Assembly (NCBI RefSeq): GCF_014652475.1
Contig: NZ_BMYW01000001.1
Span: forward strand, 248,001 to 312,000
Origin: Vogesella alkaliphila
GTDB lineage: Bacteria > Pseudomonadota > Gammaproteobacteria > Burkholderiales > Chromobacteriaceae
DNA: 64,000 nt
Direction: 5' to 3'
Position 1 is the stretch's first letter. Every line of letters begins with the position of its first letter. The notes below the pieces were generated by a model. It did not search any database and was not told the DNA's origin. It saw only the letters and a list, made by a program, of their open reading frames with translations. This document shows, one piece after another, positions 19,085-27,598 of the stretch. Position numbers and translations under genes: made by a program.

Positions 19085-20608
19085 TTAGCGCCCCCAGCTC
19101 ATGCTGCTCAGGCGGTAGCTGCGCTCCTGCGGGTCCAGGCTGACGCCGCGCAGCGCCTTGCTCACCGCCGCGCTCTGGCGATACCAGGCCACCGGCAGTA
19201 CCGGCAGCTGCTGCTGCAGGACGGCGGCCACCTTCAGGCGCGCCGCCGCGGCCTGTGGCGCGCTCAGCCCGCCCCGGCCCAGTGCGGCCAACTGCTGCGA
19301 CAGCGCGGCGTTCTGCCACTTCATCACCCCCCAGTCGGCGCCGTCGTCGGTGAAATCGCCCAGCAGCGTCACCAGCGGGTCCGGCACCAGCGCGTAGTTG
19401 CGCGCGTACAGCGCCAGCTCCAGCGTGCCGTCCTTGTGCGCCGCCGGGATGTCGCTGGAGTTGCCCACCTTCACCTGCACCGCGATGCCGGCCTGGCGCA
19501 GCTGGTCTTGCAGCGCGGTGGCCAGCAGCGGCAGCTCCGGGCGATCCGGGTAGGTGCGCAGCGTCAGCGCCAGACGTTCGCCGTTGCGCAGCAGCTGGCC
19601 GTCGGCGCCGGGTTTCCAGCCCAGCGCGGCAAAGCTGCGGCGGGCCTGATCGGGCTGGTAGGCCAGCGCCGGCAGCGTGGCCTGGTGCCAGGCCGTCATG
19701 GTCGGCGGGAACAGCTGGCTGGCCGCCATCTCCGGATCGCGCAGCAGCGCGGTGGCGATGGCCTGGCGGTTGATGCTCTGGCTGATGGCCAGACGCATGG
19801 CCGGGCTGTTCAGCCATTTGTGGCCGGCGTTGAACTTGATCTGGATCGCGCGCGGCAGCGTGGCGGACACGATGCTCACGCGCGGGCTGCTTTTCAGGCG
19901 CGCAATGCTGACCGGGTCCAGGCCGAAGGCGATGTCGGCCTGGCCGCTTTCGGCCGTCAGGGTGCGGCTTTCGGCGCGGCCGATGGCCTGGTAGCTGGCA
20001 TCCGTGATGGCCGGCTTCTTGCCCTGCCAGCCGGCAAAGGCCTGCACCGTCACCCGCTGCGGCAGCCGCAGCCGGGTAACGCGGTAGGGGCCGCTGCCGA
20101 TGATGCCCGTCACGCTGCCGTCGGCGGCGTAGGACGCGGGCGCCAGCACCTGGGTATGGCTGTGGGCGAATACCGCCGGCAGCGGCGCGAACGGCTTGCC
20201 CAGCACCACCACCACGTCCTTGCCGTCGGCGCGGATGGCGCTGATGGGGGCATTCTCCAGCATGCCGGGCTTCTTGCGCGCGCGTTCCAGCGCCGCCACC
20301 ACGCTGGCCGCGGTCACCGCGCTGCCGTCGTGGAAGCGGGCACCGTCGCGCAGCGTGAAGCGCCAGCTGAGCTGGTCCGGCGCGGCCTGCCAGCGGCTGG
20401 CGAGGCCGGGTTTCAGCGTACCCGTGTTGTCGGCGTCGACCAGGGTTTCGGCCACCTGCAGGCGGGTGAACAGGATGCCGCTGCTGGACGACGGGTCCAG
20501 GCTGTGGATTTCCCACGGCCCGATCAGGTTCAGCGGTTTGGCGTGGGCGGCCAGGCTCATCGCCAGCAGCAGGCTGCCGGCGTACAGGGGGGATCGGAGA
20601 GGAAACAT
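19085..20608 (-). CDS. ABC transporter substrate-binding protein (NikA/peptide-binding family 5)
   Basis: 507 aa with signal peptide (MFPLRSPLYAGSLLLAMSLAAHA). Solute-binding family 5 features are LVDADNTGTLKPGLASRW, WRFTLRDGARFHDGSAVTAASVV and IIGSGPYRV. Members of the family bind peptides, nickel or metallophores. Here it lies beside a FecBCDE-like importer and an AT-rich upstream stretch resembling a Fur site, so uptake of nickel or an opine-like metallophore is plausible. That is inferred from context rather than from recognised binding residues. Confidence 0.88.
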   Translation of the reverse strand: MFPLRSPLYAGSLLLAMSLAAHAKPLNLIGPWEIHSLDPSSSSGILFTRLQVAETLVDADNTGTLKPGLASRWQAAPDQLSWRFTLRDGARFHDGSAVTAASVVAALERARKKPGMLENAPISAIRADGKDVVVVLGKPFAPLPAVFAHSHTQVLAPASYAADGSVTGIIGSGPYRVTRLRLPQRVTVQAFAGWQGKKPAITDASYQAIGRAESRTLTAESGQADIAFGLDPVSIARLKSSPRVSIVSATLPRAIQIKFNAGHKWLNSPAMRLAISQSINRQAIATALLRDPEMAASQLFPPTMTAWHQATLPALAYQPDQARRSFAALGWKPGADGQLLRNGERLALTLRTYPDRPELPLLATALQDQLRQAGIAVQVKVGNSSDIPAAHKDGTLELALYARNYALVPDPLVTLLGDFTDDGADWGVMKWQNAALSQQLAALGRGGLSAPQAAAARLKVAAVLQQQLPVLPVAWYRQSAAVSKALRGVSLDPQERSYRLSSMSWGR

Positions 20609-20611
20609 GAT

Positions 20612-20648
20612 GATATCTGCTTATCGAGAATTGTTATCGAGCGCAATG
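20612..20648 (-). promoter_or_regulatory. Possible Fur-type operator upstream of the NikA-like gene
   Basis: On the minus strand the sequence contains GATAACAATTCTCGAT embedded in ATCAT/TATC-like half-sites, within 40 bp of the start codon. The match to the Fur 19-mer is only partial. Confidence 0.3.
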
Positions 20649-20737
20649 ATATACAGTAACGTTTTGTGCGGCAAGCGGCAGCGTGTCGCCAGCAAGGCGC
20701 GGCGATCCGTCGGGTGGAGAGCGGGGAGGACAGACAG

Positions 20738-20762
20738 GGCCCTGTCGCGATGCGACAGGGCC
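20738..20762. terminator. Strong hairpin downstream of the iron-type binding-protein gene
   Basis: GGCCCTGTCGC pairs with GCGACAGGGCC over a 3-nt loop between the two leftward binding-protein genes. Neither side has a clear T-run, so it may be an mRNA-end structure. Confidence 0.5.
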
Positions 20763-20835
20763 TTGGGGGAAAGCGGCGGGCCGCCGCCGTCATGACTGGC
20801 CCGGCGGCGCGAGGCGCCGTGCGGCCAACCTTTGC

Positions 20836-21957
20836 CTAGCCTTTGGTGCTGCCGTTCACGCTCAGCATGAAGGTGCCCTGCGGGCGGATCGGCAGGTAGC
20901 GCTGGTAGAAGCCCAGGTAGGTGGCCGTCGGGTCCAGGTCCTTGAACAGGTCGGGGTAGAGCGTCTTGGCCAGGTACTGCAGCAGCGCCGCATCCATGAT
21001 GCTGCGGGTGGCGCCGTGGTACACGGCATGGACGCGGCCGTTTTTCACGGCCGGCAGTCCGGCCCAGCCCGCGCGCTGGGTGAAGCCTTTCAGGCGCTGC
21101 TGCACGTTGCCGGCCGGGATGGCCTGGCCGATCTGCATCGCGGTCGGGCTGCTCACGTTTTCATAACCGGCAATCAGGATCACCTCCGGCTTGCTGGCCA
21201 TCAGCTGCTCGGGGTGGATGGCGCCCCACGACTCCACGAACGGCGCCGCGACATTGTTGCCGCCGGCCAGCTGCACCATGGCGCCCCACATGTTCTTGCC
21301 GTAGGTGTAGCTGTACTCTGCCGGGCCCTTGTCGCCCAGCTCGATGTACACGCGCGGTTGCGGCCGTTTGGCTTTGGCAACGCGCTGGGTGATGGTGTCC
21401 ACCACCTGGCGGTAGTCGGCGGCGATGCGCTGCGCCCGCGCCGTCTCGCCGGTGACCTCGCCCAGCACGCGGGTGCTGGCCAGGTGCCGTTCCAGCGTCT
21501 GCGCGTTGTAGTCGATCACCACCACGGGGATGCCGGCGCTTTCCAGTCGCGCCAGGTCCGGCCCCAGCGCCTTGTACTGCCAGTCCGCCAGAATCGCCAC
21601 GTCGGGCCGGGTGGCGAGGGCTTTTTCCACCGAGAAGGTCTGGTCCTGCACGTTGCCGAGGTCGGGCACGCGCGCCAGTTGCGGCTTGCGCGCCACGTAC
21701 ATGGCCCAGGTGGCCGGGCGCGACTTCACGAACCAGCCGCGGGACATGCCGACCACGCGGTCAAACGACTTGTCGCCGCCGACCGCAAAGAAATCCTCGA
21801 TGTAAAAGCAGAGCAGGATGCGCTTGGCCGGCGCGTCCATCTTCACTTTGCGGCCAAGCACGTCTTCGACCACCACGGGCTTGGCCACGGCCAGGCTTGC
21901 CGTGGCGCACAGGGCGAACAGTGCCGAGACGCGGCTCAGCGTCCTTAACCAAGACAT
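20836..21957 (-). CDS. Iron/metallophore ABC transporter substrate-binding protein (FecB/TroA-like)
   Basis: 373 aa from the ATG at 21957, which has AAGAAGG 6 nt upstream; the ATG two codons earlier would abut that site. A signal peptide (to ~AVA at 27) precedes a class III periplasmic binding fold: VVVEDVLGRKVKMDAPAKRIL, RPDVAILADWQYK, GIPVVVIDYN, SKPEVILIAGYEN. These proteins bind ferric siderophores, haem, cobalamin or nickel chelates. It is divergent from the cognate permease and ATPase genes, with AT-rich Fur-like sequence between. Confidence 0.88.
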   Translation of the reverse strand: MSWLRTLSRVSALFALCATASLAVAKPVVVEDVLGRKVKMDAPAKRILLCFYIEDFFAVGGDKSFDRVVGMSRGWFVKSRPATWAMYVARKPQLARVPDLGNVQDQTFSVEKALATRPDVAILADWQYKALGPDLARLESAGIPVVVIDYNAQTLERHLASTRVLGEVTGETARAQRIAADYRQVVDTITQRVAKAKRPQPRVYIELGDKGPAEYSYTYGKNMWGAMVQLAGGNNVAAPFVESWGAIHPEQLMASKPEVILIAGYENVSSPTAMQIGQAIPAGNVQQRLKGFTQRAGWAGLPAVKNGRVHAVYHGATRSIMDAALLQYLAKTLYPDLFKDLDPTATYLGFYQRYLPIRPQGTFMLSVNGSTKG

Positions 21958-22303
21958 AAGCATCCTTCTTCATTTAAAAATGAAAATGATTGCTAATTGT
22001 GTCTGCAAAGTCAATGTCCGGCCGCTGCACCCGGGGTGGCCGGGCCGCAATACGGCGGCTGGGCGGTAGAGCCGGGAGGGCGGTATGTTGCCGTCGTCAT
22101 CCTGGGTCAGCCGGATTCGTGCCGGGCAGGCGCAGTATTGGGGCACGATTTCCCCTTTTTTCCGGTAAAAGCCCGGAAATGCTGCTTTGTCTGCCGGATG
22201 CCGTTGCGGTGCTTGGCCTATATTTTATAAACAAGAATGGTTATTATAAATATTTATTCGATAAGCCACCTGCCCGGTTGCCATAGTTTCACGGACCGTA
22301 CTC
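21958..22303. promoter_or_regulatory. Divergent promoter region of the iron-type ABC system, with Fur-like sites
   Basis: This 346-bp non-coding stretch separates the binding-protein gene (leftward) from the permease gene (rightward). AT-rich segments at 21966-21997 (AATGAAAATGATTGCTAATT) and 22224-22262 (GGTTATTATAAATATT) stand out in GC-rich surroundings and partly match the Fur box. The first lies at the position of a promoter for the binding-protein gene. No coding sequence was seen. Confidence 0.45.
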
Positions 22304-23356
22304 ATGACCGATATCACTGCGTTGCACACGGCGCTTAGCCGCCAGCGGCAGCGCGAACACCGCCGCTGGCGTTTCCTGTTGCTGTTCCTGATGCTGATCG
22401 CCGGCAGCCTGTTGCTGGATGTGGCCACCGGACCGTCGCTGCTGCCGCTGCGCGAGGTCGCCGCCACGCTGCTGTCGCCCGGCGAGGCCGACGCGATGAC
22501 CCGCGCCATTGTCATGGATATGCGCCTGCCGATCGCGCTGATGGCGCTGGTCGTCGGCGCGGCACTGGGTCTGGGCGGCGCGCAGATGCAGACACTGCTC
22601 GACAACCCGCTGGCCAGCCCGTTCACGCTGGGCCTGGCCGCCGCCGCCGGTTTCGGCGCGGCGCTGGCGCTGATCAGCGGCGGTTTCGGCCTGCCGCCGC
22701 TGATCGCCATCCCCATCGGCGCCTTCGTGTGCTGCATGTTGGCCGCAGGCCTGCTGTTCGGCCTGGCGCTGATGCAGCACGTGAGCAGCCAGACCATCAT
22801 CCTGGCCGGGATCGCGCTCTTGTTCCTGTTCCAGTCGTTGCTGTCGCTGCTGCAGTTCCTGTCCTCGCCCGAACTCAACCAGCAGATCGTGTTCTGGCTG
22901 TTCGGCAGCCTGATGCGTAGTACCTGGGATTCGCTGCTGATTACCGCGGTGGTGACCGTGGCCTGTGCGCTGCTGCTGTACCGCGACGCGTGGAAGCTGA
23001 CCTGTTTGCGGCTGGGCGAGGCGCGCGCGCGCAGCCTGGGCGTGGACGTGACGCGCCTGCGCCTGAAGACGCTGGTGCTGGTGGCGCTGATGACGGCGAC
23101 CGCCATCAGCTTCGTCGGCATCATCGGCTTCATCGGGCTGGTGGCGCCGCACATCGCGCGCATGCTGATCGGCGAGGACCAGCGCTTCCTGATCCCGCTG
23201 TCGGCGCTGTGCGGCGCCTGCATGCTGTCGGTGTCGTCGGTGCTGTCCAAGTCCATCATCCCGGGGGCGCTGTTCCCCATCGGCATCGTCACCGCCATCA
23301 TCGGCGTGCCATTCTTTATCTGGCTAATCCTGGGGAAGGGGCGCAAACGTGCTTGA
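22304..23356 (+). CDS. Iron-chelate ABC transporter permease (FecCD family)
   Basis: 350 aa with about ten membrane segments. FecCD hallmarks are MRLPIALMALVVGAALGLGGAQMQTLLDNPLASPFTLGL (residues ~70-108, in consecutive short motifs) and the cytoplasmic-loop segment EARARSLGVDVTRLR. The C-terminal FVGIIGFIGLVAPHIARMLIG is highly conserved. It overlaps the start of the ATPase gene and forms, with that gene and the divergent binding protein, a complete importer for a ferric siderophore, haem or similar chelate. Confidence 0.93.
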   Translation: MTDITALHTALSRQRQREHRRWRFLLLFLMLIAGSLLLDVATGPSLLPLREVAATLLSPGEADAMTRAIVMDMRLPIALMALVVGAALGLGGAQMQTLLDNPLASPFTLGLAAAAGFGAALALISGGFGLPPLIAIPIGAFVCCMLAAGLLFGLALMQHVSSQTIILAGIALLFLFQSLLSLLQFLSSPELNQQIVFWLFGSLMRSTWDSLLITAVVTVACALLLYRDAWKLTCLRLGEARARSLGVDVTRLRLKTLVLVALMTATAISFVGIIGFIGLVAPHIARMLIGEDQRFLIPLSALCGACMLSVSSVLSKSIIPGALFPIGIVTAIIGVPFFIWLILGKGRKRA

Positions 23357-24128
23357 ACTGGATAAGCTGTCGCTCGCCATCGGCAAGCAGTCGCTGGTGC
23401 GCGAGCTGAGCCTGCAGCTGCAGCCCGGCCAGCTGCACGTGATCATCGGCCCCAACGGCACCGGCAAGACCAGCCTGCTGCGCGCGCTGTTCGGCGAGCT
23501 GCCGCTGCAGCAGGGTGAGATCCGCTTTGGCGGCCACGCGCTGTCGCGGCGGCACGGGGCCAGCTGGCGTCGCCAGTTCGGCTACATGCCGCAGAACACC
23601 CAGCTGGAGCTGGAGCTGAGCGTGCTGGAGGTGGTGGTACTCGGTCGTCTCGACAGCCTGAGCATGCGCCTGTCCGACGACGACATCCTGGCCGCGCTGT
23701 CGGCGCTGCAGGCACTGGGCATCGCCCATCTGGCCGACCGCGCCATGCACTCGCTCAGCGGCGGCCAGCGCCAGATGGTGCTGTTTGCGCAGGTGCTGCT
23801 GCGCGACCCGCAGATCATGATGCTGGACGAGCCGGTCAGCGCGCTCGACCTGCAACACCAGTTGCAGCTGATGGAGCACCTGCACCACCAGACGCGCGCC
23901 AAGAACTGGGTCAGCCTGGTGGTGCTGCACGACCTGAACCTGGCGGCGCAGTTTGCCGACCGGCTGATCGTGCTGGCCGGCGGCACGCTGCAGGCCTTCG
24001 GCCCGCCGGCCGAGGTGCTGGACGCCGGGCTGATCCACCGCCTGTACAGCGTGCCGGTGGACATCCACCGCGACCGCGACGGCAAACCCTATATCCGGAC
24101 CCTCAGGCAGGCGAGCCTCTGCGCATGA
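23349..24128 (+). CDS. Iron-chelate ABC transporter ATPase (FecE/FhuC family)
   Basis: 259 aa starting from a GTG that overlaps the permease gene by 8 bp. Walker A GPNGTGKTSLL is near residue 35, the signature LSGGQRQMVLFAQ near 140, Walker B IMMLDEPVSALD, and the H-loop VVLHDLN. The end overlaps the next start by 4 bp (ATGA). It energises the FecCD-type permease. Confidence 0.93.
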   Translation: MLELDKLSLAIGKQSLVRELSLQLQPGQLHVIIGPNGTGKTSLLRALFGELPLQQGEIRFGGHALSRRHGASWRRQFGYMPQNTQLELELSVLEVVVLGRLDSLSMRLSDDDILAALSALQALGIAHLADRAMHSLSGGQRQMVLFAQVLLRDPQIMMLDEPVSALDLQHQLQLMEHLHHQTRAKNWVSLVVLHDLNLAAQFADRLIVLAGGTLQAFGPPAEVLDAGLIHRLYSVPVDIHRDRDGKPYIRTLRQASLCA

Positions 24129-24456
24129 CCCGCCTTGCCCGTACCCTGCCAAGGTTGGCCGCAGGCGCCTGCCTGAGCCTGCCGGCCGCCGCCATGGTGT
24201 TCGAGCCGGCCAGCCGCGGCCACGCCACACCCGATGGCGTGACGCGGTGGGGCCGCGCCGAAGAGCAGCCGTTTACCGTGACCCCGCAACAGCCCGGCCA
24301 GTACTTCATCTGCCCGCCACACCGGATGATGGGCATGGTCGGGTCGGTACAGGCCGGCGAGGCCGTCAACAAGCAGGCCGCCAGCGACAGGATGCAGAGG
24401 GCCGCATGGACAGCAATAGCCAGCGCATCGACGCGCTGCTGGCCAAGGTGCGCTAA
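24125..24456 (+). pseudogene. Decayed pseudoazurin-like cupredoxin gene
   Basis: Signal-peptide-like start (MTRLARTLPRLAAGACLSLPAAA), then AMVFEPA and PGQYFICPPHRMMGMVG. The last contains the Cys-x2-His-x4-Met copper-ligand pattern of pseudoazurins. The stretch that normally holds the first histidine ligand (after MVFEPA) is missing, so the core looks internally deleted. The natural C-terminus (QRIDALLAKVR, as in pseudoazurin ...RLDALLAQ) is found in the +1 frame at 24407-24456, implying a frameshift near 24400. It is placed in the iron-importer operon between the ATPase and the MFS genes. An alternative is a short unrelated exported protein, but the shared motifs argue for decay. Confidence 0.6.
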
Positions 24457-25698
24457 TTGGCGGCACTGAAGGCCAGCCTGCACGGCTGGCGCGAACTGAG
24501 CCCGGCCGCCCGCCTGCTGGTGGCCAACGGGCTGGCGTTCAATCTCGGCTTTTACATGATGATGCCCTACCTGGCGCAGCACCTGGGCGGCACGCTGGGG
24601 CTGGCCGGCTGGGCCGCCGGGCTGGTGATGGGCATGCGCGTGTTCAGCCAGCAGGGCTTGTTCCTGCTCGGCGGCACGCTGGGCGACCGCATCGGCTACC
24701 GCCCGGCCATCGTGTGGGGCTGCCTGATCCGCAGCCTGGGCTTTGCCCTGCTGGGCTGGGCCGACCGGCTGCCGCTGCTGTTGCTGGCCGCCTTCCTCAC
24801 AGGCTTTGCCGGCGCGCTGTTCACCCCCTGCGCCCAAGCCTACCTGGCCGCCGAGTGCCGCAGCGCGGACCAGCGCCAGCAGGCCTTTGCCCTGCACAAC
24901 CTCGCCAGCGAGGCCGGCATGCTGCTGGGGCCGCTGGCCGGCATGCTGCTCACCCGCCTGGACTACGCCGTCACCGGCGTGGTGTCCGGCGGCGTGTTCC
25001 TGCTGCTGACCTGGCTGCAATGGCGCATGCTGCCGCCGCAGCCGGTACCGGCCCGGCCGGCGCCGGCCGCCGCAAGCGTCACCGCGCAGTGGCGCACCAT
25101 CGTGCGCAACCGGCCGTTCCTGCGCTTCGCGCTGTGCGCCAGCGCCTACTCGCTGCTGTTCCACCAGCTGTATCTGGCGGTGCCGGCCTTTATCCAGAGC
25201 CAGCACCACGCCACCGGCCTGCTGGGCAGCGTGTTTACCGTCACCGCGCTGATCGGCGTCACCCTGCAACTGCCGGCGACGCAACTGGTGCAGCGGCGGC
25301 TGGGCGTCGCGCGCGCGATGGGACTGGGGCTGGGGCTGATGGGCTGCAGCTACCTGGCCATCCCGTGGTTGGCCGCATGGCCGGTGCCGGCCACCTTGCT
25401 GCTGGCCTGCGGCCTGTCGCTGGGCTCCATCCTCTGCTACCCGCTGTTCTCGGCCCACCTGCCGCACTACGCCACGCCGGGCCAGCTGGGCAGTTACTAT
25501 GGTTTCTACGCAAGCCTGGGCGGCGTGGTGGCGCTGCTGGGCAACGTGCTGATCGGCAGCCTGCTGGGGGCGGCGGGCCGCACACCGCCGGTCGTCATCT
25601 GGTACGCGCTGGCCGCCTGCGGCGCGGTGGCCGGCTGGCAGCTTTACCGCCAGCTGGCGCGCGCGCCGGCGCATCCGGACGGAGAGGGCGGAAGATGA
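24457..25698 (+). CDS. MFS transporter, possibly a siderophore/metallophore exporter
   Basis: 413 aa, 12 membrane segments. The frame opens with TTG at 24457, right behind the TAA of the cupredoxin remnant, with AAGGTG 7 nt upstream; a later start is possible. The MFS loop-2/3 signature appears as GGTLGDRIGYRPAIVWG. The C-terminal half has a second set of segments after a polar central loop (~200-215). It is the last gene of the operon containing the iron-type permease and ATPase, which suggests export of the matching chelator. No biosynthesis genes are in view. Confidence 0.8.
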   Translation: MAALKASLHGWRELSPAARLLVANGLAFNLGFYMMMPYLAQHLGGTLGLAGWAAGLVMGMRVFSQQGLFLLGGTLGDRIGYRPAIVWGCLIRSLGFALLGWADRLPLLLLAAFLTGFAGALFTPCAQAYLAAECRSADQRQQAFALHNLASEAGMLLGPLAGMLLTRLDYAVTGVVSGGVFLLLTWLQWRMLPPQPVPARPAPAAASVTAQWRTIVRNRPFLRFALCASAYSLLFHQLYLAVPAFIQSQHHATGLLGSVFTVTALIGVTLQLPATQLVQRRLGVARAMGLGLGLMGCSYLAIPWLAAWPVPATLLLACGLSLGSILCYPLFSAHLPHYATPGQLGSYYGFYASLGGVVALLGNVLIGSLLGAAGRTPPVVIWYALAACGAVAGWQLYRQLARAPAHPDGEGGR

Positions 25699-26289
25699 AA
25701 CCGGCTTTGGGGCTGCTGCCGGGTGCGTGGCAGCGGGGACGGGGTGTCGGCGGAAGCTGTCCTTCCGCTGCTTGTAGGACAACGACCGGTTTGCACAAGA
25801 CTTCGGACGCGTTCGACAAGAGCCGGCTAGCCAGCCCATATTTCAAGTCGGAATGACGTACTACGCCAAGCGTCCGGGGCCGGCGAAGGCTTTGTACCAA
25901 ATTCTGACGGAGCACCAGCAACACGCCTAGCGGTACCAATCAGATCATCCAGGTAACCGATGACGGGGATAAAGTCGGGAATCGGGTCAAGGGGCGGCAA
26001 GGCATAGGCGGCAACCAACAGCGCCAGCAGCCTGGCATGCCACGGCGTTCTGGGGTCTCATGCGGCCAACCTCAACGTATGCACATCGCGCCTGATGACT
26101 TTTGCCCACTGCCGCAAAGCGTTGCAGCAGCGTTGCTTTCTCGGTGGACACCGGCTTCTGGCCTCCTGGAAGAGGGTGATGCCGGCCTTGTCTCCCCGCT
26201 GGCTGTCAAAGCGCGTTCAGGTACCCGCCGGTGCCGGCAAGGTCTACGCTTTAAGCGGTCGGCACGCGCCGCAACCCTCCGGGAGAACC
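25699..26289. other. Degenerate intergenic stretch with a gene fragment
   Basis: Apart from the DUF1232 remnant described separately and one TGCGGCCAA motif at 26061, no intact gene is visible. The open frame leading into the VOC-family gene from 26095 has no ribosome-binding site and no recognisable sequence. Confidence 0.5.
25890..26057 (-). pseudogene. Fragment of a YkvA/DUF1232 membrane-protein gene
   Basis: On the minus strand the codons from 26057 read [20 protein letters not shown] and then [20 protein letters not shown], the diagnostic core of the DUF1232 family. A frameshift near 25937 moves the continuation ([15 protein letters not shown]) into another frame. A stop codon immediately precedes the DPRTPW segment, where a TGCGGCCAA motif adjoins. 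Both ends are missing, so this is a dead fragment. Confidence 0.7.
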
Positions 26290-26775
26290 ATGATGCTCAG
26301 CAAGAACACGATCTGCCTGTGGTACGACGGCGACGCCTTGGACGCCGCCAGTTTCTATGCCCGCACCTTCCCCGACAGCGCCGTCGGCGCCGTGCACCAT
26401 GCGCCGGGCGACTACCCCGCTGGCAAGCAGGGCGACGTGCTGATGGTGGAGTTCACCGTGGCCGGCATCCCCTGCCTGGGCCTGAATGGCGGCCCGGGCA
26501 TGCCGCACAGCGAGGCGTTCTCGTTCCAGATTGCCACCGACGACCAGGCCGAAACCGATCGCCTGTGGCAGGCGATCATCGACAACGGCGGCCAGGCAAG
26601 CGCCTGCGGCTGGTGCCGCGACCGCTGGGGCCTGTCCTGGCAGATCACCCCGCGCGCGCTGATCGCGGCGGTGACCGACCCAGACCCGGCAGCTGCCAAG
26701 CGCGCCTTCGAGGCGATGATGGACATGACGCGGATCGACATCGCCGCGATAGAGGCGGCGCGGCTGGGCCATTAG
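26290..26775 (+). CDS. VOC-family / PhnB-like protein
   Basis: 161 aa starting at MMLSKNT (26290 or 26293), preceded by GGGAG. The sequence matches the PhnB / '3-demethylubiquinone-9 3-methyltransferase domain' branch of the vicinal-oxygen-chelate fold: ICLWYDGDALDAASFYARTF, FTVAGIPCLGLNGGP, AFSFQIATDDQAE, CGWCRDRWGLSWQITP. Despite the domain name, most members have no shown methyltransferase activity. It is monocistronic; a TTGGCCGCA motif lies 10 bp past the stop. Confidence 0.85.
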   Translation: MMLSKNTICLWYDGDALDAASFYARTFPDSAVGAVHHAPGDYPAGKQGDVLMVEFTVAGIPCLGLNGGPGMPHSEAFSFQIATDDQAETDRLWQAIIDNGGQASACGWCRDRWGLSWQITPRALIAAVTDPDPAAAKRAFEAMMDMTRIDIAAIEAARLGH

Positions 26776-27121
26776 CCGGCAAGGTTGGCCGCAAGGCCGG
26801 CGCCAGCATGCGAATGGCCACGCGAATCGGCCCGAGTTTCGTAGAGGCTGCGCTGTTCACGACTGCAGCCGTTCAGGTGTGAGGGGCTGAACGGCTGTCA
26901 TGGCTGAACTTCAGCCGGATTCGCCGTCATCAAGGATGGGCGCTATCAGCCCAGTGAACTAGGTGTGGCCACTTGAGAAGGCGCGCGTCGGGATCACGAA
27001 ACTGGGTTTGTAGCTGGCGAGCTGATCGGGCGCCGATCCGCAACGCCAAACAGCAGGTGGGGGCCAGGCAAAACAAAGCCCTCCGGAAGGGAGGGCTTTG
27101 TTTGTGTAGGGTGGGCTGGGG
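26776..27121. other. Intergenic region with motif copy, stem-loop and terminator
   Basis: It contains AAGGTTGGCCGCAA at 26781, a small stem-loop (GCCGTTCAG ... CTGAACGGC, ~26867-26895) and the terminator at 27071-27103. No supported coding sequence was seen. Confidence 0.55.
27071..27103. terminator. Bidirectional intrinsic terminator past the SlyD-like gene
   Basis: AAACAAAGCCCTCC pairs perfectly with GGAGGGCTTTGTTT. T-rich arms on both strands make it a good terminator for the leftward SlyD-like gene. Confidence 0.88.
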
Positions 27122-27598
27122 TCAGTGCTGATGCCCGTGCTCGCCGTGTACATGCTGGTGGGCGATTTCCTCGGCGCTAGCCTCGCGTACGCTCACAACG
27201 TTGAGGGCGAAGCGCAGGGTTTTGCCGCACAGCGGGTGGTTGCCGTCCAGCAAGACGGTCGGGCCCTTGATCTTGGTGACGAAGTAGTAGCGCGGCTCGC
27301 CATCCGGGCCGATGCGCTGGATCTGGCCGCCGACCTTGATGCCGGGCGGGAAGTCGGCCTTGGGCATGGTGGTGACCAGCGCTTCGTCGCGCTCGCCAAA
27401 GGTGTCTTCGGTCGCCAGTTCCAGCGTGGTCTGGAAGCCTGCTTCCTGGCCTTCCAGTGCGGCTTCCAGTTTGGGGAACAGGTTGTCGTAATCGCCGTGC
27501 AGGTAGGCGACCGGGTTCTTGCCATCGTCGTAGACCAGACCCTGGCTGTCTGTGACTTTCATGCGCAGGGTGACGGCGGTGTTTTGGGTGATTTTCAT
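27122..27598 (-). CDS. slyD: FKBP-type peptidyl-prolyl isomerase, SlyD-like
   Basis: 158 aa from ATG MKITQNTAVTL; an in-frame TTG 15 nt upstream is possible, and neither has a strong ribosome-binding site. SlyD-type FKBP features are present: KVTDSQGLVYDD, the GDYDNLFPKLEAALEG strand-helix, and the insert-in-flap chaperone domain (ATEDTFGERDEALV ... VDLDGNHPLCGKTLRF-like). The tail is histidine-rich (HQHVHGEHGHQH), as in SlyD proteins that bind nickel. It is cytosolic, with a role in folding and possibly nickel delivery. No hydrogenase genes are nearby, so only the family role is claimed. Confidence 0.85.
   Translation of the reverse strand: MKITQNTAVTLRMKVTDSQGLVYDDGKNPVAYLHGDYDNLFPKLEAALEGQEAGFQTTLELATEDTFGERDEALVTTMPKADFPPGIKVGGQIQRIGPDGEPRYYFVTKIKGPTVLLDGNHPLCGKTLRFALNVVSVREASAEEIAHQHVHGEHGHQH

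Noticed and set aside
26095-26289. N-terminal extension of the VOC-family protein
   Set aside because: A good ribosome-binding site (GGGAG) precedes the ATG at 26290, and the extension has no similarity to the family.
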